64,000 bases of DNA. Origin: CAZEHS01 sp964649745 (GTDB lineage Bacteria; Bacillota; Clostridia; Peptostreptococcales; Acidaminobacteraceae). The first letter of the stretch is position 1, and every line of letters starts with the position of its first letter. The notes beneath the pieces were generated by a model. The model made no database searches. It was not told where the DNA came from and saw only the letters and a program-made list of their open reading frames with translations. Position numbers and translations under genes: made by a program. Positions 24,046 through 33,472 of the stretch are shown piece after piece. The stretch covers positions 1-64,000 of the forward strand of contig CAZYQI010000008.1 in assembly GCA_964649745.1 (NCBI GenBank), in the 5' to 3' direction.

Positions 24046-24996
24046 TTACTTTCGGAGAACAGCAACGCCTGTGTCGATAACAGCAGGACCGGTGCTTTGG
24101 TCATTCAGAGCGGCGTAGGCTTGAGCTACCCCGAGGTATCCCATGGTGTATGGGTTTTGTGCCATGGCTGCTTTCAGGCTGCCGTCGGCCAGAAGGCCCA
24201 AAATTGCGTCGGATTTATCGAAGCCGATTCCGATCAGGGGCTTGCCGGAGGCTTTGATGGCATTGCCTACGCCAACGGTGGAGCCTTCATTGGTGCCGTA
24301 AAGGCCTACCAGATCCGCATTGCCGGAGATAAAGCCAACAGCAGCTTCCTGGGAAGCGGCGGCGTCGCCGTCTTTGTATTCAGTGGTGAGGATGGTGTAA
24401 CCAGCCGCTTCAATCACGCCTCGGAAGCCGTTCTCACGGTCCATGGTGGAGTTGGTGGCAGTGTTGACGCCGATGATGCCGATTTTGCCGCTGGTTTTTC
24501 CGGCTGCCTTCAGCTCATCGATCATGGTTTGACCAGCCAATGCACCGGCTTGGAAGTTGTTGGTGGAAAGGGTTGCAATGGCTGGTTCATCGGCGGAGGA
24601 GTCCACGTAGATGATCTTAACGCCCTTGGCTTTTGCATTTTTCACTGCCTCGGAGATGGCTTTGGGGTCGTTGGCAGCCAGAAGGATCAGGTTGGCGTTG
24701 TCTGCCACGGCATTGTTCACCGCTTCAATTTGCTTGGCGTTGTCCTTCACATCGGGAGCGTCCCATTTGTAGTTCAGGCCCAGGGCAGCAGCCATGGTTT
24801 TAGCGCCTTCATCTACTTTAACCCAGTGCTGATCCATTTTGTCCATGGTGATCAGGTAAACCGTTTGGGCTTTTGCGGCATCTGCTGCAGGGGCCGCAGG
24901 GGCAGCCTCTGCCGGAGCCGCTGCCTTGGGTGCACAGCCTGCCAGGGAAACAACCGCCAGGGAAATCATCATCAAAATGCTTAATGCCTTTTTCAT
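24046..24996 (-). CDS. Sugar ABC transporter substrate-binding lipoprotein (RbsB-type)
   Basis: A 316-residue periplasmic-binding-protein family I lipoprotein. Lipobox LAGC, an Ala/Pro-rich linker (about residues 22-42), then two lobes (TVYLITMDKMDQHW; LILLAANDPKAISEAV; IGIIGVNTATNSTMDRENGF). It delivers a sugar, probably a pentose or hexose, to the permease and ATPase encoded just upstream. Last gene of the long minus-strand operon, immediately before the terminator. Confidence 0.88.
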   Translation of the reverse strand: MKKALSILMMISLAVVSLAGCAPKAAAPAEAAPAAPAADAAKAQTVYLITMDKMDQHWVKVDEGAKTMAAALGLNYKWDAPDVKDNAKQIEAVNNAVADNANLILLAANDPKAISEAVKNAKAKGVKIIYVDSSADEPAIATLSTNNFQAGALAGQTMIDELKAAGKTSGKIGIIGVNTATNSTMDRENGFRGVIEAAGYTILTTEYKDGDAAASQEAAVGFISGNADLVGLYGTNEGSTVGVGNAIKASGKPLIGIGFDKSDAILGLLADGSLKAAMAQNPYTMGYLGVAQAYAALNDQSTGPAVIDTGVAVLRK

Positions 24997-25060
24997 CTTT
25001 TCTACCTCCGTTTGATGGTGGGTGCTTATTTAAAGCCTCGCTTCAGGCCTCAAACCAGTG

Positions 25061-26062
25061 TCAGGATGCCTTTTTCTTAAAGAATTCAAGCTTACCGCTT
25101 CGGGCTACGCGGTCAATGAGCACGGAGATGATGACTACTACGCCGATAACAAGATTTCTTAAGGCCAGGGGCGCTCCGGCAAATTGCAGGCCGTTATTGA
25201 GAACCCCCCAGATAAAGGAGCCGATGACGGTACCGAACAGGAGCCCCTGACCGCCCATGGTGCTGACGCCGCCGATGACGGAAGCCGCTACGGCATTGAG
25301 CTCATAGGAGTTTCCGGCGTTCATGGTTCCCATACCGCTCTGAGCCGTGAGCATAAGCCCTACGATCCCAGCCAGAAAAGCACTGAACACATACACCTTG
25401 GTTTCCGCCAGAACCACATTGACTCCGGACAGCTTGGCCGCCTCATAGTTACTGCCGATGGCATAGGTGTGACGGCCGGTGCAGGTCTTTCCGAGGATAA
25501 AGGCAAAGACCAGAAAAAGAAGGATTCCGATCCAAATAGGGTTGTAAAGCCCCAGGGTTTCTCCGTAGTAAAAAAGGTTTTTAAAGCCGTCCGCAGTTGG
25601 AGGTATGCCGTCGGTGTTCATATTTCCGTTGGCCAGCTGGGCAATTCCCCGGGCGATGATCATGGTTCCCAGGGTGGCAATAAAGGCAGGGAGCTTGGCC
25701 GTGGAGACCAGAAGACCATTGACCAGCCCTACGATGCAGCAGGCAATCAAGGTGACGATGCACGCCAGCCAGGGATCCATCCCCGCCCGGGTCATCAGGG
25801 TGGCGGATATCATGCTGGACATTCCGGCCACGGAGCCAATGGAAAGATCAATGCCTCCGGTAATCAGCACGAAGGACTGTCCGATACCGATGATCATGAT
25901 GGGAACCACCTGTCTGAGCAGGTTGGTGGTGTTTTCCCCCGAGAAAAAGGAAGGATTGATGATCCCGAACACCAGGGTCATAACGATCAGTGCCACCGTA
26001 ACGGATACAACCTGCCCCATGCCCCGAATGGCCAGGAAATCCTTTATGTATCTTTTGTCCAT
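25061..26062 (-). CDS. Sugar ABC transporter permease (RbsC-type)
   Basis: A 333-residue membrane protein with 8-10 helices. Family motifs: VLITGGIDLSIGSVAGMSSM, GTMIIARGIAQLANG, and ANYEAAKLSGVNV-like SNYEAAKLSGVNV, the ATPase-coupling EAA-type loop. AAGGAG before ATG. It works with the ATPase at 26130 and the binding protein at 24046. Confidence 0.92.
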   Translation of the reverse strand: MDKRYIKDFLAIRGMGQVVSVTVALIVMTLVFGIINPSFFSGENTTNLLRQVVPIMIIGIGQSFVLITGGIDLSIGSVAGMSSMISATLMTRAGMDPWLACIVTLIACCIVGLVNGLLVSTAKLPAFIATLGTMIIARGIAQLANGNMNTDGIPPTADGFKNLFYYGETLGLYNPIWIGILLFLVFAFILGKTCTGRHTYAIGSNYEAAKLSGVNVVLAETKVYVFSAFLAGIVGLMLTAQSGMGTMNAGNSYELNAVAASVIGGVSTMGGQGLLFGTVIGSFIWGVLNNGLQFAGAPLALRNLVIGVVVIISVLIDRVARSGKLEFFKKKAS

Positions 26063-26129
26063 TTTGATCTCCTTAGGTCATGCTTATTCTTGAACAGAAT
26101 TTAGAAAATAGAGAATTCTTCGCCACGGA

Positions 26130-27617
26130 TTACTGATATTTCGTAGCATAGCGGAGGATTTCGTCCTGGGTGGTTTCTCCGGACATGAGGCTGGCGGTGA
26201 TCCGGCCGTTGCACATCACCAGAATCCGGTCGCTCATGCCCATCACCTCCGGCATCTCCGAGGAGACAAACAGCACCCCGATTCCCCGGGCCTTCAGCTC
26301 ATTCATAATGGTGTAGATTTCCACCTTGGCGGCTACATCGATGCCTCGGGTAGGTTCGTCGAAGATGACCACCTTGGCCTCCCTAACCAGCCATTTTCCC
26401 AGAACAATCTTCTGCTGATTGCCCCCGGATAGGTTTTTGGCGGTCTGTTCCCCTGAGGGGGTCTTGACTCTGAGCTCGTCGATGGCCCGCCGTGTCAGGG
26501 CACTTTCCTCTTTTCGGCTGACAACGCCGCAAATATTGCAGATTCGGTCCAGATTGGCCAGGCCGATATTTTCACGAATGGACAGCTCTGTGCAGAGCCC
26601 TTCTTTTTTGCGATCCTCCGGCCCCAGAACAATTCCGCTTCGTATGGCATCCTGAGGGTGACGGATATTGAGGACCTGCCCCTCCAAGATAATCTCACCT
26701 GTCTCGATGGGCTCTGCTCCGAAAATCGCCCGGACCAGCTCGGTTCTGCCCGCTCCCATAAGCCCTGCCATGCCGATGATCTCCCCTGCAAAAAGGTCAA
26801 AGGAGGCATCCTTAACAATTCCTGAGCTGAGATTCCGGACCTCCATGATCTTTTTCCCCTTGGGGACCATCACTTTGGGGAATTTTTCCTTGATTTCCCG
26901 ACCCACCATCAGAGCGATGATTTCATCGAGATTGGTTTCGTTGAAATTTCTGGTATCCACATAGCGGCCGTCCCGGAAGACGGATACTCTGTCTGTAATC
27001 TCCTTCAGCTCTTCCAGGCGATGAGAGATGTAGATGATGGCACAGCCCTGCTGGCGAAGCTCCCGGATAATGCGGAACAGCTCCGTGATTTCCCGGTCTG
27101 TCAGGGCAGAGGTCGGTTCGTCCATGATCAGGATCCGTGCATTGGTTGAAAGGGCCTTGGCGATTTCAACCATCTGCTGTTTGGACACCGGAAGCTTTTT
27201 CACCACGGTGGTGGGATCGATATCGATTTTCAACTGGCTCAGCATAGCGCTGGCCTTCCGGTTCATTTCCTTTTGTCGGACCAGACCCAGAGAATGGCTC
27301 TCGCGGCCCAGGAACATATTCTCTGCCACCGTCAGATCCGTGCACATGTTAAGCTCCTGATGGATGATGGCAATCCCCAATTCCTGAGCCTTTTTGGGGG
27401 TCAACTCCCCGATTTCGGCGCCGTCGATCCGATAGCTGCCGGAATCCCGGTGATAGATACCGCTGATGATCTTCATAAGGGTGGATTTACCCGCGCCGTT
27501 TTCTCCCAGCAGGGCGTGAACCTCTCCACTCCTGAGGTTGAACCGTATGTCATCCAGAGCCTTCACTCCGGGGAAGGATTTGCTGATTCCCGAAAGCTCC
27601 AATAGATATGTCTCCAC
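26130..27617 (-). CDS. Sugar ABC transporter ATP-binding protein (RbsA-type, double NBD)
   Basis: About 495 residues with two nucleotide-binding domains. The first is canonical: GENGAGKST, signature LPVSKQQMVEIAKAL, ILIMDEPTSAL. The second has the usual altered Walker A (GLMGAGRTELV), LSGGNQQK and FDEPTRGIDV. GTG at 27617 is preferred because residue 30 of the longer frame (TTG 27704) aligns with the normal RbsA start; the longer start has an AAAGGA site and cannot be excluded. The upstream neighbour is a dead homologue of this same protein. Confidence 0.9.
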   Translation of the reverse strand: METYLLELSGISKSFPGVKALDDIRFNLRSGEVHALLGENGAGKSTLMKIISGIYHRDSGSYRIDGAEIGELTPKKAQELGIAIIHQELNMCTDLTVAENMFLGRESHSLGLVRQKEMNRKASAMLSQLKIDIDPTTVVKKLPVSKQQMVEIAKALSTNARILIMDEPTSALTDREITELFRIIRELRQQGCAIIYISHRLEELKEITDRVSVFRDGRYVDTRNFNETNLDEIIALMVGREIKEKFPKVMVPKGKKIMEVRNLSSGIVKDASFDLFAGEIIGMAGLMGAGRTELVRAIFGAEPIETGEIILEGQVLNIRHPQDAIRSGIVLGPEDRKKEGLCTELSIRENIGLANLDRICNICGVVSRKEESALTRRAIDELRVKTPSGEQTAKNLSGGNQQKIVLGKWLVREAKVVIFDEPTRGIDVAAKVEIYTIMNELKARGIGVLFVSSEMPEVMGMSDRILVMCNGRITASLMSGETTQDEILRYATKYQ

Positions 27618-27728
27618 GCCATCCCTTCCTTCCGCCGCATGCAAGCGCTTTCCCCATACTTCCAATTCTGCAACCATCGTAGCATTTGAGACTTTTCTGT
27701 TCAAAGGGCATCCTTTCGATGAAGAGGG

Positions 27729-29150
27729 TCATTCTTTGGAGATTTCGATTTCTATTTTGGACCAGGGGATTCCCGCCTCGGATTCATTGGCTGCCAAAAT
27801 CAAAACAGAGATGCCCTTTTTCAGCAGCAATGCCATCATGGAGGTGCTCACCTCTGCCAGACTCTTGTCCACCGCGCTGAAGGGCTTGATGCAAACAACC
27901 ACGGAAGGGCTGTACAGATGCCAGCGACAGTACACCAGGCGGACCAGATCCTGAGCCGATAATTGGTCCGGGGTGCGGTTCAGGGCTCCCGGCTCGAAAT
28001 AGGGCGCGTAATCCGCCAAGCAACTGGCGCGATACCGGGGATCCAGCCAGAAATCCCGGGTCTTCCGAGAGGCCGCCAAACACAGATTTTCTAACGCTGT
28101 CAGATCCGGAAAGATCATGGATTCAGAAGGATTCTCCGCCACAAAGGCAATCCCCTGATCCAATGCTTCCCAAGGGCTGCGGGCATAAAAAGGACCGCTC
28201 CCCACCCGTATGTTGCCTGAATCCGGTTGAACAGCGCCGCTTAGCAGGGATTTGACCTCTGCGATTCCCCGTCCGTCACGATCAAGGAGACAAAGGGCCT
28301 CCTCCCGATGAAGGACAAAGCTCAGCTTCTCCAGGGACCTGCCGCTCACGTCTTCGAAGCATAGAACCGGAAGCGCCTCTTTGCTGTCCGCTTTTTCTGC
28401 ATCCCTTAAGACCGTGGGGCCCATCTCTGAGCCACTGAACAGACACGCCTTAATACCGGCCTCCGTGAACTCTCCCAACCCGAAGGTCCAAACGCTCCGC
28501 CCGTTTCGCAGTACGGACACCCGGTCGGCACAGCAAGAAAGCTGGACAGAGGAGCTGTCCACCATCAGAAAACCGGTCCCCTTTGCCTTCAGACGCAGGG
28601 TCAGGCTCATCAGCTGTCGGATCTCCGCATCCGACAGAAAGCTGGAGAGGTCCTGAAAGATCACGATCCGGGCTCCCAAGGCCACCGCTTTTACAAGCTC
28701 CATCATGCACCGCTCCACTACAGAGAGCTGACTGCCCAAGGCTCGTGGGTCCAGAGACAGAGAAAACTCCTCCATCAGCTGCCGGGCTTGCATCTGCAGG
28801 AGCTGCCGATTGATGAACGCCGCTCTGAAGCCTTTGCGGATAACAAAAATATTCTCTGCAACGCTTAATGTATCGATCAGGGTACTGACAGAGCGGATAA
28901 CCCCCACCTTCCGATGCCGCAGGCGGTCCGGCTCCTGAAAGGGACAGGGCTCTCCCAGGATATAAAGACGTCCCGCAGACGCCTCCAGCCGTCCGGTCAC
29001 AAGCCCTGTCAGAGCGTTCTTTACAACGCCGTGCTCGGAATAAACACCCAGGATTTCACCGGAATACAGCGCCAGATGAAGGTCCTGCAGCACCGGTTGC
29101 CGGGCATCCTCCAAAAATATGCCCTCCATTCTCAGAAGCTCCTGCTTCAT
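27729..29150 (-). CDS. RbsA-like double-ABC protein lacking all ATPase motifs (pseudo-ATPase)
   Basis: A 473-residue protein that keeps the RbsA layout (RMEGIFLED...PVLQDLHLALYSGEILGVYSEHG; AENIFVIRKG; LSVVERCMMELVKAV) but lacks catalytic residues in both halves. Walker A is replaced by YSEHGVVKNAL and DRDGRGIAEVK. Walker B is FQDLSSFLS instead of DEPTSALT, and CIKPFSAVD instead of DEPTRGID. The frame is uninterrupted and its ATG overlaps the histidine kinase stop (ATGA), so it is a maintained gene. Position in the operon suggests it couples transport to the YesM/YesN pair, for example by docking on the permease. That role is inference. Confidence 0.85.
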   Translation of the reverse strand: MKQELLRMEGIFLEDARQPVLQDLHLALYSGEILGVYSEHGVVKNALTGLVTGRLEASAGRLYILGEPCPFQEPDRLRHRKVGVIRSVSTLIDTLSVAENIFVIRKGFRAAFINRQLLQMQARQLMEEFSLSLDPRALGSQLSVVERCMMELVKAVALGARIVIFQDLSSFLSDAEIRQLMSLTLRLKAKGTGFLMVDSSSVQLSCCADRVSVLRNGRSVWTFGLGEFTEAGIKACLFSGSEMGPTVLRDAEKADSKEALPVLCFEDVSGRSLEKLSFVLHREEALCLLDRDGRGIAEVKSLLSGAVQPDSGNIRVGSGPFYARSPWEALDQGIAFVAENPSESMIFPDLTALENLCLAASRKTRDFWLDPRYRASCLADYAPYFEPGALNRTPDQLSAQDLVRLVYCRWHLYSPSVVVCIKPFSAVDKSLAEVSTSMMALLLKKGISVLILAANESEAGIPWSKIEIEISKE

Positions 29151-30187
29151 AGGGACACCGTTCCAGATGACCCGCGGACAGGGAGGCTTACTTCAACCCG
29201 GGTGCCGAAGCCCCGGATGCTTGAAACCCTCAGTCCAAACTGCTGGCCAAACAAAAGCCGGATGCGGCTGTCCACATTGATCAGGGCAATACCGCCGCTT
29301 CGGTTCTTTTCTGTATCCCCTTTCTCCGTTGCCGGATGTGCAAGGCGAAGGGTGAGGGCTTCCAGAACACCCTCTTCCATCCCTACGCCATCGTCCGCCA
29401 CTGAAATGGTGAGCCGCTGTCCATCGGTACCGATCCGCACGGTTACCGTTCCCGGCCCCACCTGATGTTCAAGACCATGAATAATGGCATTCTCAATGAT
29501 GGGCTGAAGGGTGAGCTTGGGAATCAGCAGATTGCGGCTGCCCTCACTGCCTTCTTCAAAAATCACCGCCATGCGGATACGGTCTCCGAAACGGTAGTTC
29601 TGTATGGAAAAATAGTTTTCTGCGTTGCTCAGCTCCTCCTCCAGCATCACCAGACTGTCCATGTTGGAGATGGTGTACCGGAAGAAGGTGGCCAGGGCCT
29701 CCGTGATCTCGGCTATGTTCTCCATCCCTGCCGATAAGGCGTCCCCCCGTATGGCTTCCAGGGTGTTATAGAGAAAGTGAGGATTTATCTGGTTCTGAAG
29801 CGCCAGGTATTGCGCCTGTCGGTTTGAATGCCGGATCACCTGATGATTGTCCAGCCGGTCCCTGATCCTTCCCATGGCCTGCTTCTCCTGGGAGGTGAAG
29901 CAATATCTCCGTTCAAAGGCCGCACCGGGCTCATACCCTTGGTTGAAGCGCCGGTAAAGCCTGTCCATATCCCTCAGAGGCAGTAAAATGGCGCTGTAAA
30001 AGAACAGACCGTTGAAAGCGAACACCGCCATCAGCAAGCCCGCCCCGTTGCCGGCGAAAATACCATCCAGAAACAACAGAAACCCAAGGACCGCGAAGAT
30101 CCCCAGGCAGAAAAAGAAACGCTTGATAATACTCCAGTTGGCGTAAAACCGCAAAATCCCACCCCCAGTTAAGGCGTATGACAGCAA
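29147..30187 (-). CDS. YesM-type sensor histidine kinase, short sensor
   Basis: About 346 residues. Two adjacent membrane segments near the N-terminus (IIKRFFFCLGIFAVLGFLLF; LLMAVFAFNGLFFYSAILL) leave almost no extracellular domain. The phospho-acceptor region is ALQNQINPHFLYNTLEAIR (His_kinase family), and the ATPase has N-box IENAIIHGLEH and GxG motifs DDGVGM and SGGIALIN. Start 30187 is TTG; a second TTG at 30154, after GGGGGTGGG, may be the true one. With no sensor domain, input may come from membrane partners such as the transporter or pseudo-ATPase. Pairs with the YesN regulator just upstream. Confidence 0.87.
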   Translation of the reverse strand: MLSYALTGGGILRFYANWSIIKRFFFCLGIFAVLGFLLFLDGIFAGNGAGLLMAVFAFNGLFFYSAILLPLRDMDRLYRRFNQGYEPGAAFERRYCFTSQEKQAMGRIRDRLDNHQVIRHSNRQAQYLALQNQINPHFLYNTLEAIRGDALSAGMENIAEITEALATFFRYTISNMDSLVMLEEELSNAENYFSIQNYRFGDRIRMAVIFEEGSEGSRNLLIPKLTLQPIIENAIIHGLEHQVGPGTVTVRIGTDGQRLTISVADDGVGMEEGVLEALTLRLAHPATEKGDTEKNRSGGIALINVDSRIRLLFGQQFGLRVSSIRGFGTRVEVSLPVRGSSGTVSL

Positions 30188-30192
30188 TCACA

Positions 30193-31806
30193 CTAATAGT
30201 AAAGCTTCCGATATTTCGACGGATGGATTCCCGTGCTGCGGGTGAACAGCTTTGAAAAATGCTTCACATCGCTGTAGCCCACTTCTCCCGCCACATCCGC
30301 AATGGTTTTTCCGGACTCCGCCAGCAGGCGCTTGGCCTCACGGATACGCACATCTGTGAGGTATTCCAGAAAATTCATCCCGGTTTCCTTCTTGAAAAGC
30401 TGGGAGAAATATGCGGCATTGAAGCCGGCACGTTGGCTGAGGCTTTCCAGGGTGATGGTGGTGGAAAAATTAGCATGGATATACTTTTGAGATTCCCGTA
30501 CCGGCCTGCTGTTCTCGGTTCTCCGCAGTTCCGAAACATGGCTCACCATAGCTGTACCGTATGCACCCAGCAGAGTGAAGATATCCTTGAGCCGGTTACA
30601 GGAGTCCAGTTTTACCCTCAGAAACCCCTGTTCCTCCTCAATCCATTCGTCCATGGCGCTCTGACTTTTGAGCCCGAATCGCAGGATCTGAATACACTCC
30701 TCTGCCATCAAACGGATGGTTGCTCCCGAAATATGCGGCTCCGTCTGAACTGCAGCGTAAAGTCCCTCAAAGACGCTCCTTATTTCGTCGGGGTCCATGA
30801 TTTCGACACCCCGCAGCAGCTGCCTGCGTACCTCCGCCGTAATAAGGTGCGGTATGATTTCAGGCTTGTCGGGAACACCGCAGGGATCAATGATCCGGCC
30901 CGCCCCCACCAACAGCCGGTTGGCCACTGCAGCCTCGGCTTCCCGAAGGGATGACGGCATGTCTCCCATGGATTCCGACGCCCTGCCCAACCCTGCGGTG
31001 ACCTTTATCCGGTCAAACAGCTCACTTTGGGCCTGGAGGCCATCGATCACCGCCATCAGAGCCTTCCGTAGGCCGCTCTGCCCGGATTCTCCAAGATTGG
31101 CAAGTCCATAAACCCCCTGCTCGGTGGAATAGACCATGAATCCATCGCAGCGGTGCAGGAGGTTTTCTTTGATCATGGCAGTGCATTTCTCCGTCACAAG
31201 CCGGGTTACATTGGAATTGAGAGATTCAAAATGAACATCCGACTTCACCAGAAACGCCTGAAGAGGCCCCGCTTTGAAGGTAAGGCTGCAGGCTTCGTTT
31301 ATCTGAGCCAGGGACTGGATAAACGGCTCCGTCTGCGTCAGCAGCCCCGCCAGGAATTGCCCCTGCCGCTTTTCGGCATCCCGGGCCGCCCGGACACTGT
31401 AATCCTCCATCTGCCGTTTTTCCTGATCACGCTCCCTGTATTTTGTCACCATCTTTTGAAGTGTTCCGTTGATTTCAACGGCCTTCAGGGGCTTCAGCAG
31501 ATAGTCCTCCACCCCGAAGCGGATCGCCTGCTGGGCATATTCGAAATGACGATATCCGCTGATGATGACAAAATCCATGGACGGATTCACCCCCTTGGCC
31601 CGACTGATAAGCTCGATCCCATCGTAACCGGGCATCCGGATGTCCGTTATGACAATATCCGGTCGGAATTCCTCAATCGCCGCCAAAGCGGACAGTCCGT
31701 CTCCGGCAGTCGCCACCAGCTCCAGGCCCAGCTCCTCCCAATGGATCAGTGCTTTGATCAGCAGAGATACCTTGGGTTCGTCGTCAGCAATGATCACGCG
31801 ATACAT
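30193..31806 (-). CDS. YesN-type response regulator (REC + AraC HTH)
   Basis: A 537-residue protein. Receiver domain residues 1-120 (YRVIIADDEPKVSLL, acceptor Asp in PDIVITDIRMPG, Lys in YLLKPLK), a long linker, and a C-terminal AraC-type double HTH (ESLSQRAGFNAAYFSQLFKK; IADVAGEVGYSDVKHFSKLF). AAGGAGG before ATG. It follows the kinase gene for the sugar and precedes YesM. It probably activates this transport operon in response to the sugar. Confidence 0.92.
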   Translation of the reverse strand: MYRVIIADDEPKVSLLIKALIHWEELGLELVATAGDGLSALAAIEEFRPDIVITDIRMPGYDGIELISRAKGVNPSMDFVIISGYRHFEYAQQAIRFGVEDYLLKPLKAVEINGTLQKMVTKYRERDQEKRQMEDYSVRAARDAEKRQGQFLAGLLTQTEPFIQSLAQINEACSLTFKAGPLQAFLVKSDVHFESLNSNVTRLVTEKCTAMIKENLLHRCDGFMVYSTEQGVYGLANLGESGQSGLRKALMAVIDGLQAQSELFDRIKVTAGLGRASESMGDMPSSLREAEAAVANRLLVGAGRIIDPCGVPDKPEIIPHLITAEVRRQLLRGVEIMDPDEIRSVFEGLYAAVQTEPHISGATIRLMAEECIQILRFGLKSQSAMDEWIEEEQGFLRVKLDSCNRLKDIFTLLGAYGTAMVSHVSELRRTENSRPVRESQKYIHANFSTTITLESLSQRAGFNAAYFSQLFKKETGMNFLEYLTDVRIREAKRLLAESGKTIADVAGEVGYSDVKHFSKLFTRSTGIHPSKYRKLYY

Positions 31807-31830
31807 AAAGACCTCCTTAATGCAGCCGTT

Positions 31831-32778
31831 CTACACCGATAACCGCTCCTCTATCCGCTCTGGGGTCGGCAGGGACGGAATTCCTCCCAGCCCTTCGATG
31901 CAAAGGGATGCCACGGCATTGGAGAACCGCAGGAATCCTTTGATTTCTTCGGCCTTCAGTTCATCTACTGCCTTTCCGCTTTGAAGGATCTGGTGGATCA
32001 GGCTGCCGAAGAACGCATCTCCCGCTCCTGTGGTATCCATCACCTCCGCCACAAATCCCGGCACTTTTCCTGAACCTGAGGGATGACTGAAGAAGGCCCC
32101 CTCCTGCCCCAGAGTGATGCATACCAGGGTTACCCCCTCTTCTCTGAGCAGTGTGGCAGCCCTTTCTAAATCCGATTCTCCGGTTAGGAGGGCCGCCTCT
32201 TCCTCGGAGACCTTCAGGACATCGGCGTATTTCAATCCCATCCTCATGGCTTCGATTGCTTCTTCTTCCGAGGGCCAGAGCGGCGGCCGGTAATTGGGGT
32301 CGTAGGTGATGAGGTGTCCCTTGGCCTTGGCGAATTCAACCGCCTTCATCACCGCTCCCCTTGCCGGTTCCTGGGTAAAGGACAGGGACCCGAAATGAAG
32401 GGCTCTTGCCTCTGCAATCCGATCATAATCTACTTCCTCCGGGGTTAGCATCACATCGGCGCAGCCCCTTCGGTAGAAGCTGAAATCCCGCTCCCCGGAT
32501 TCCTCCAGATGAACGAAGGCCAGGGTGGTGGGAACCTCCTTGGTCAGAACGAAGCCCCGGGTATCCACCTGATGGTCCTCCAGGGTTTTCTTCAGAAAAT
32601 GGCCGAACTGATCTTCCCCCGCTTTGCCGATAAAGGCCGTGGGTGTTCCTAAAATCTGCGCCATGGTCAGCATGTTACAGGGGGCCCCTCCTGCATTCTG
32701 TTTGAAGAACAGCCCCTCTGCCGTCCGACAGGGGGTGAAATCGATGAGTATTTCCCCAATTCCGATCAGCGTCCTCAT
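31831..32778 (-). CDS. PfkB-family sugar kinase (fructokinase-like)
   Basis: A 315-residue ribokinase-fold kinase. N-terminal GIGEILIDFTP and NAGGAPCNML motifs, and C-terminal DTTGAGDAFFGSLI with catalytic Asp. It closely resembles bacterial fructokinases. Placed 1 bp after a D-lyxose/D-mannose isomerase, it would phosphorylate the resulting ketose: fructose from mannose, or less likely xylulose from lyxose. Confidence 0.87.
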   Translation of the reverse strand: MRTLIGIGEILIDFTPCRTAEGLFFKQNAGGAPCNMLTMAQILGTPTAFIGKAGEDQFGHFLKKTLEDHQVDTRGFVLTKEVPTTLAFVHLEESGERDFSFYRRGCADVMLTPEEVDYDRIAEARALHFGSLSFTQEPARGAVMKAVEFAKAKGHLITYDPNYRPPLWPSEEEAIEAMRMGLKYADVLKVSEEEAALLTGESDLERAATLLREEGVTLVCITLGQEGAFFSHPSGSGKVPGFVAEVMDTTGAGDAFFGSLIHQILQSGKAVDELKAEEIKGFLRFSNAVASLCIEGLGGIPSLPTPERIEERLSV

Positions 32779-32779
32779 C

Positions 32780-33469
32780 CTATTCCCCCAATACGGCGCT
32801 GTATTCGTTGCACAGCGGATGGGTGATGGCCTCGTCTTCCTCCACGGTTGTGAAGCGGCTTACCGGCTCTGCGTTGTAATTATCCGTACGGTCGTCGTTT
32901 ACAGAGGACACCTCCCCGCAGATCAAGGGGCCGTGGCCCTCCTTAGCCCAGAAAATATGGTACATAAAGGGACGCAGGGTGATGCTGTGCCCGTTGGGAA
33001 TCAGGATTTCTTCTCCTGCCTTCACCGTGTGGGAAATGCCGTCCAGATCCACCTGCACATCGGAGGCGTAATCCACCGATCCGTCAGCCAGAGATTTATA
33101 GAGCTTGATGGCCAAAATACCCCCTCCCCGGTTGATGATGTCCTCCGTCTTACTGGCATGGTGATGCAGGGGCAGCCGCTGACCCTCCTTGATGACAATG
33201 AGCTTCTCCGCGTATGGGGTACCAAGGCTGGAGTCCTTCAAAGATCCGTTCCGCAGGGTGAACAGCACGGCACCGAACCGGTCATAGTCGTTATTTCCGA
33301 AGTCGGTGATGTCCCACCCCAGCATGATTTCCCGGATCACCGCAGTTTGGCTCTGCCGCGCCTTCCAGTCCTCCAGGGTCCAGTGGGCGAAGGGGGGCAG
33401 CATAATCTGGTGCTTTTCCAGCAGGGCCTTGGCTTCTTTCAGTTCAGAATTGATTTTTGATCGTTTCAT
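32780..33469 (-). CDS. D-lyxose/D-mannose ketol-isomerase (cupin)
   Basis: A 229-residue cupin-fold isomerase. Metal-binding motif: KEGQRLPLHHHASKTEDIINRGGG (His, His, Glu), with a later His in FMYHIFWAKEGHGPLICGEVSSVNDD. This matches D-lyxose isomerases, which interconvert D-lyxose/D-xylulose and D-mannose/D-fructose. GAGGAGG before ATG. With the fructokinase it makes a two-step entry route for the imported sugar. Confidence 0.83.
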   Translation of the reverse strand: MKRSKINSELKEAKALLEKHQIMLPPFAHWTLEDWKARQSQTAVIREIMLGWDITDFGNNDYDRFGAVLFTLRNGSLKDSSLGTPYAEKLIVIKEGQRLPLHHHASKTEDIINRGGGILAIKLYKSLADGSVDYASDVQVDLDGISHTVKAGEEILIPNGHSITLRPFMYHIFWAKEGHGPLICGEVSSVNDDRTDNYNAEPVSRFTTVEEDEAITHPLCNEYSAVLGE

Positions 33470-33472
33470 GGG

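Noticed and set aside
24097..24984. 295-residue plus-strand ORF
   Set aside because: Shadow of the RbsB-type binding-protein gene; Gly/His-rich translation typical of antisense frames.
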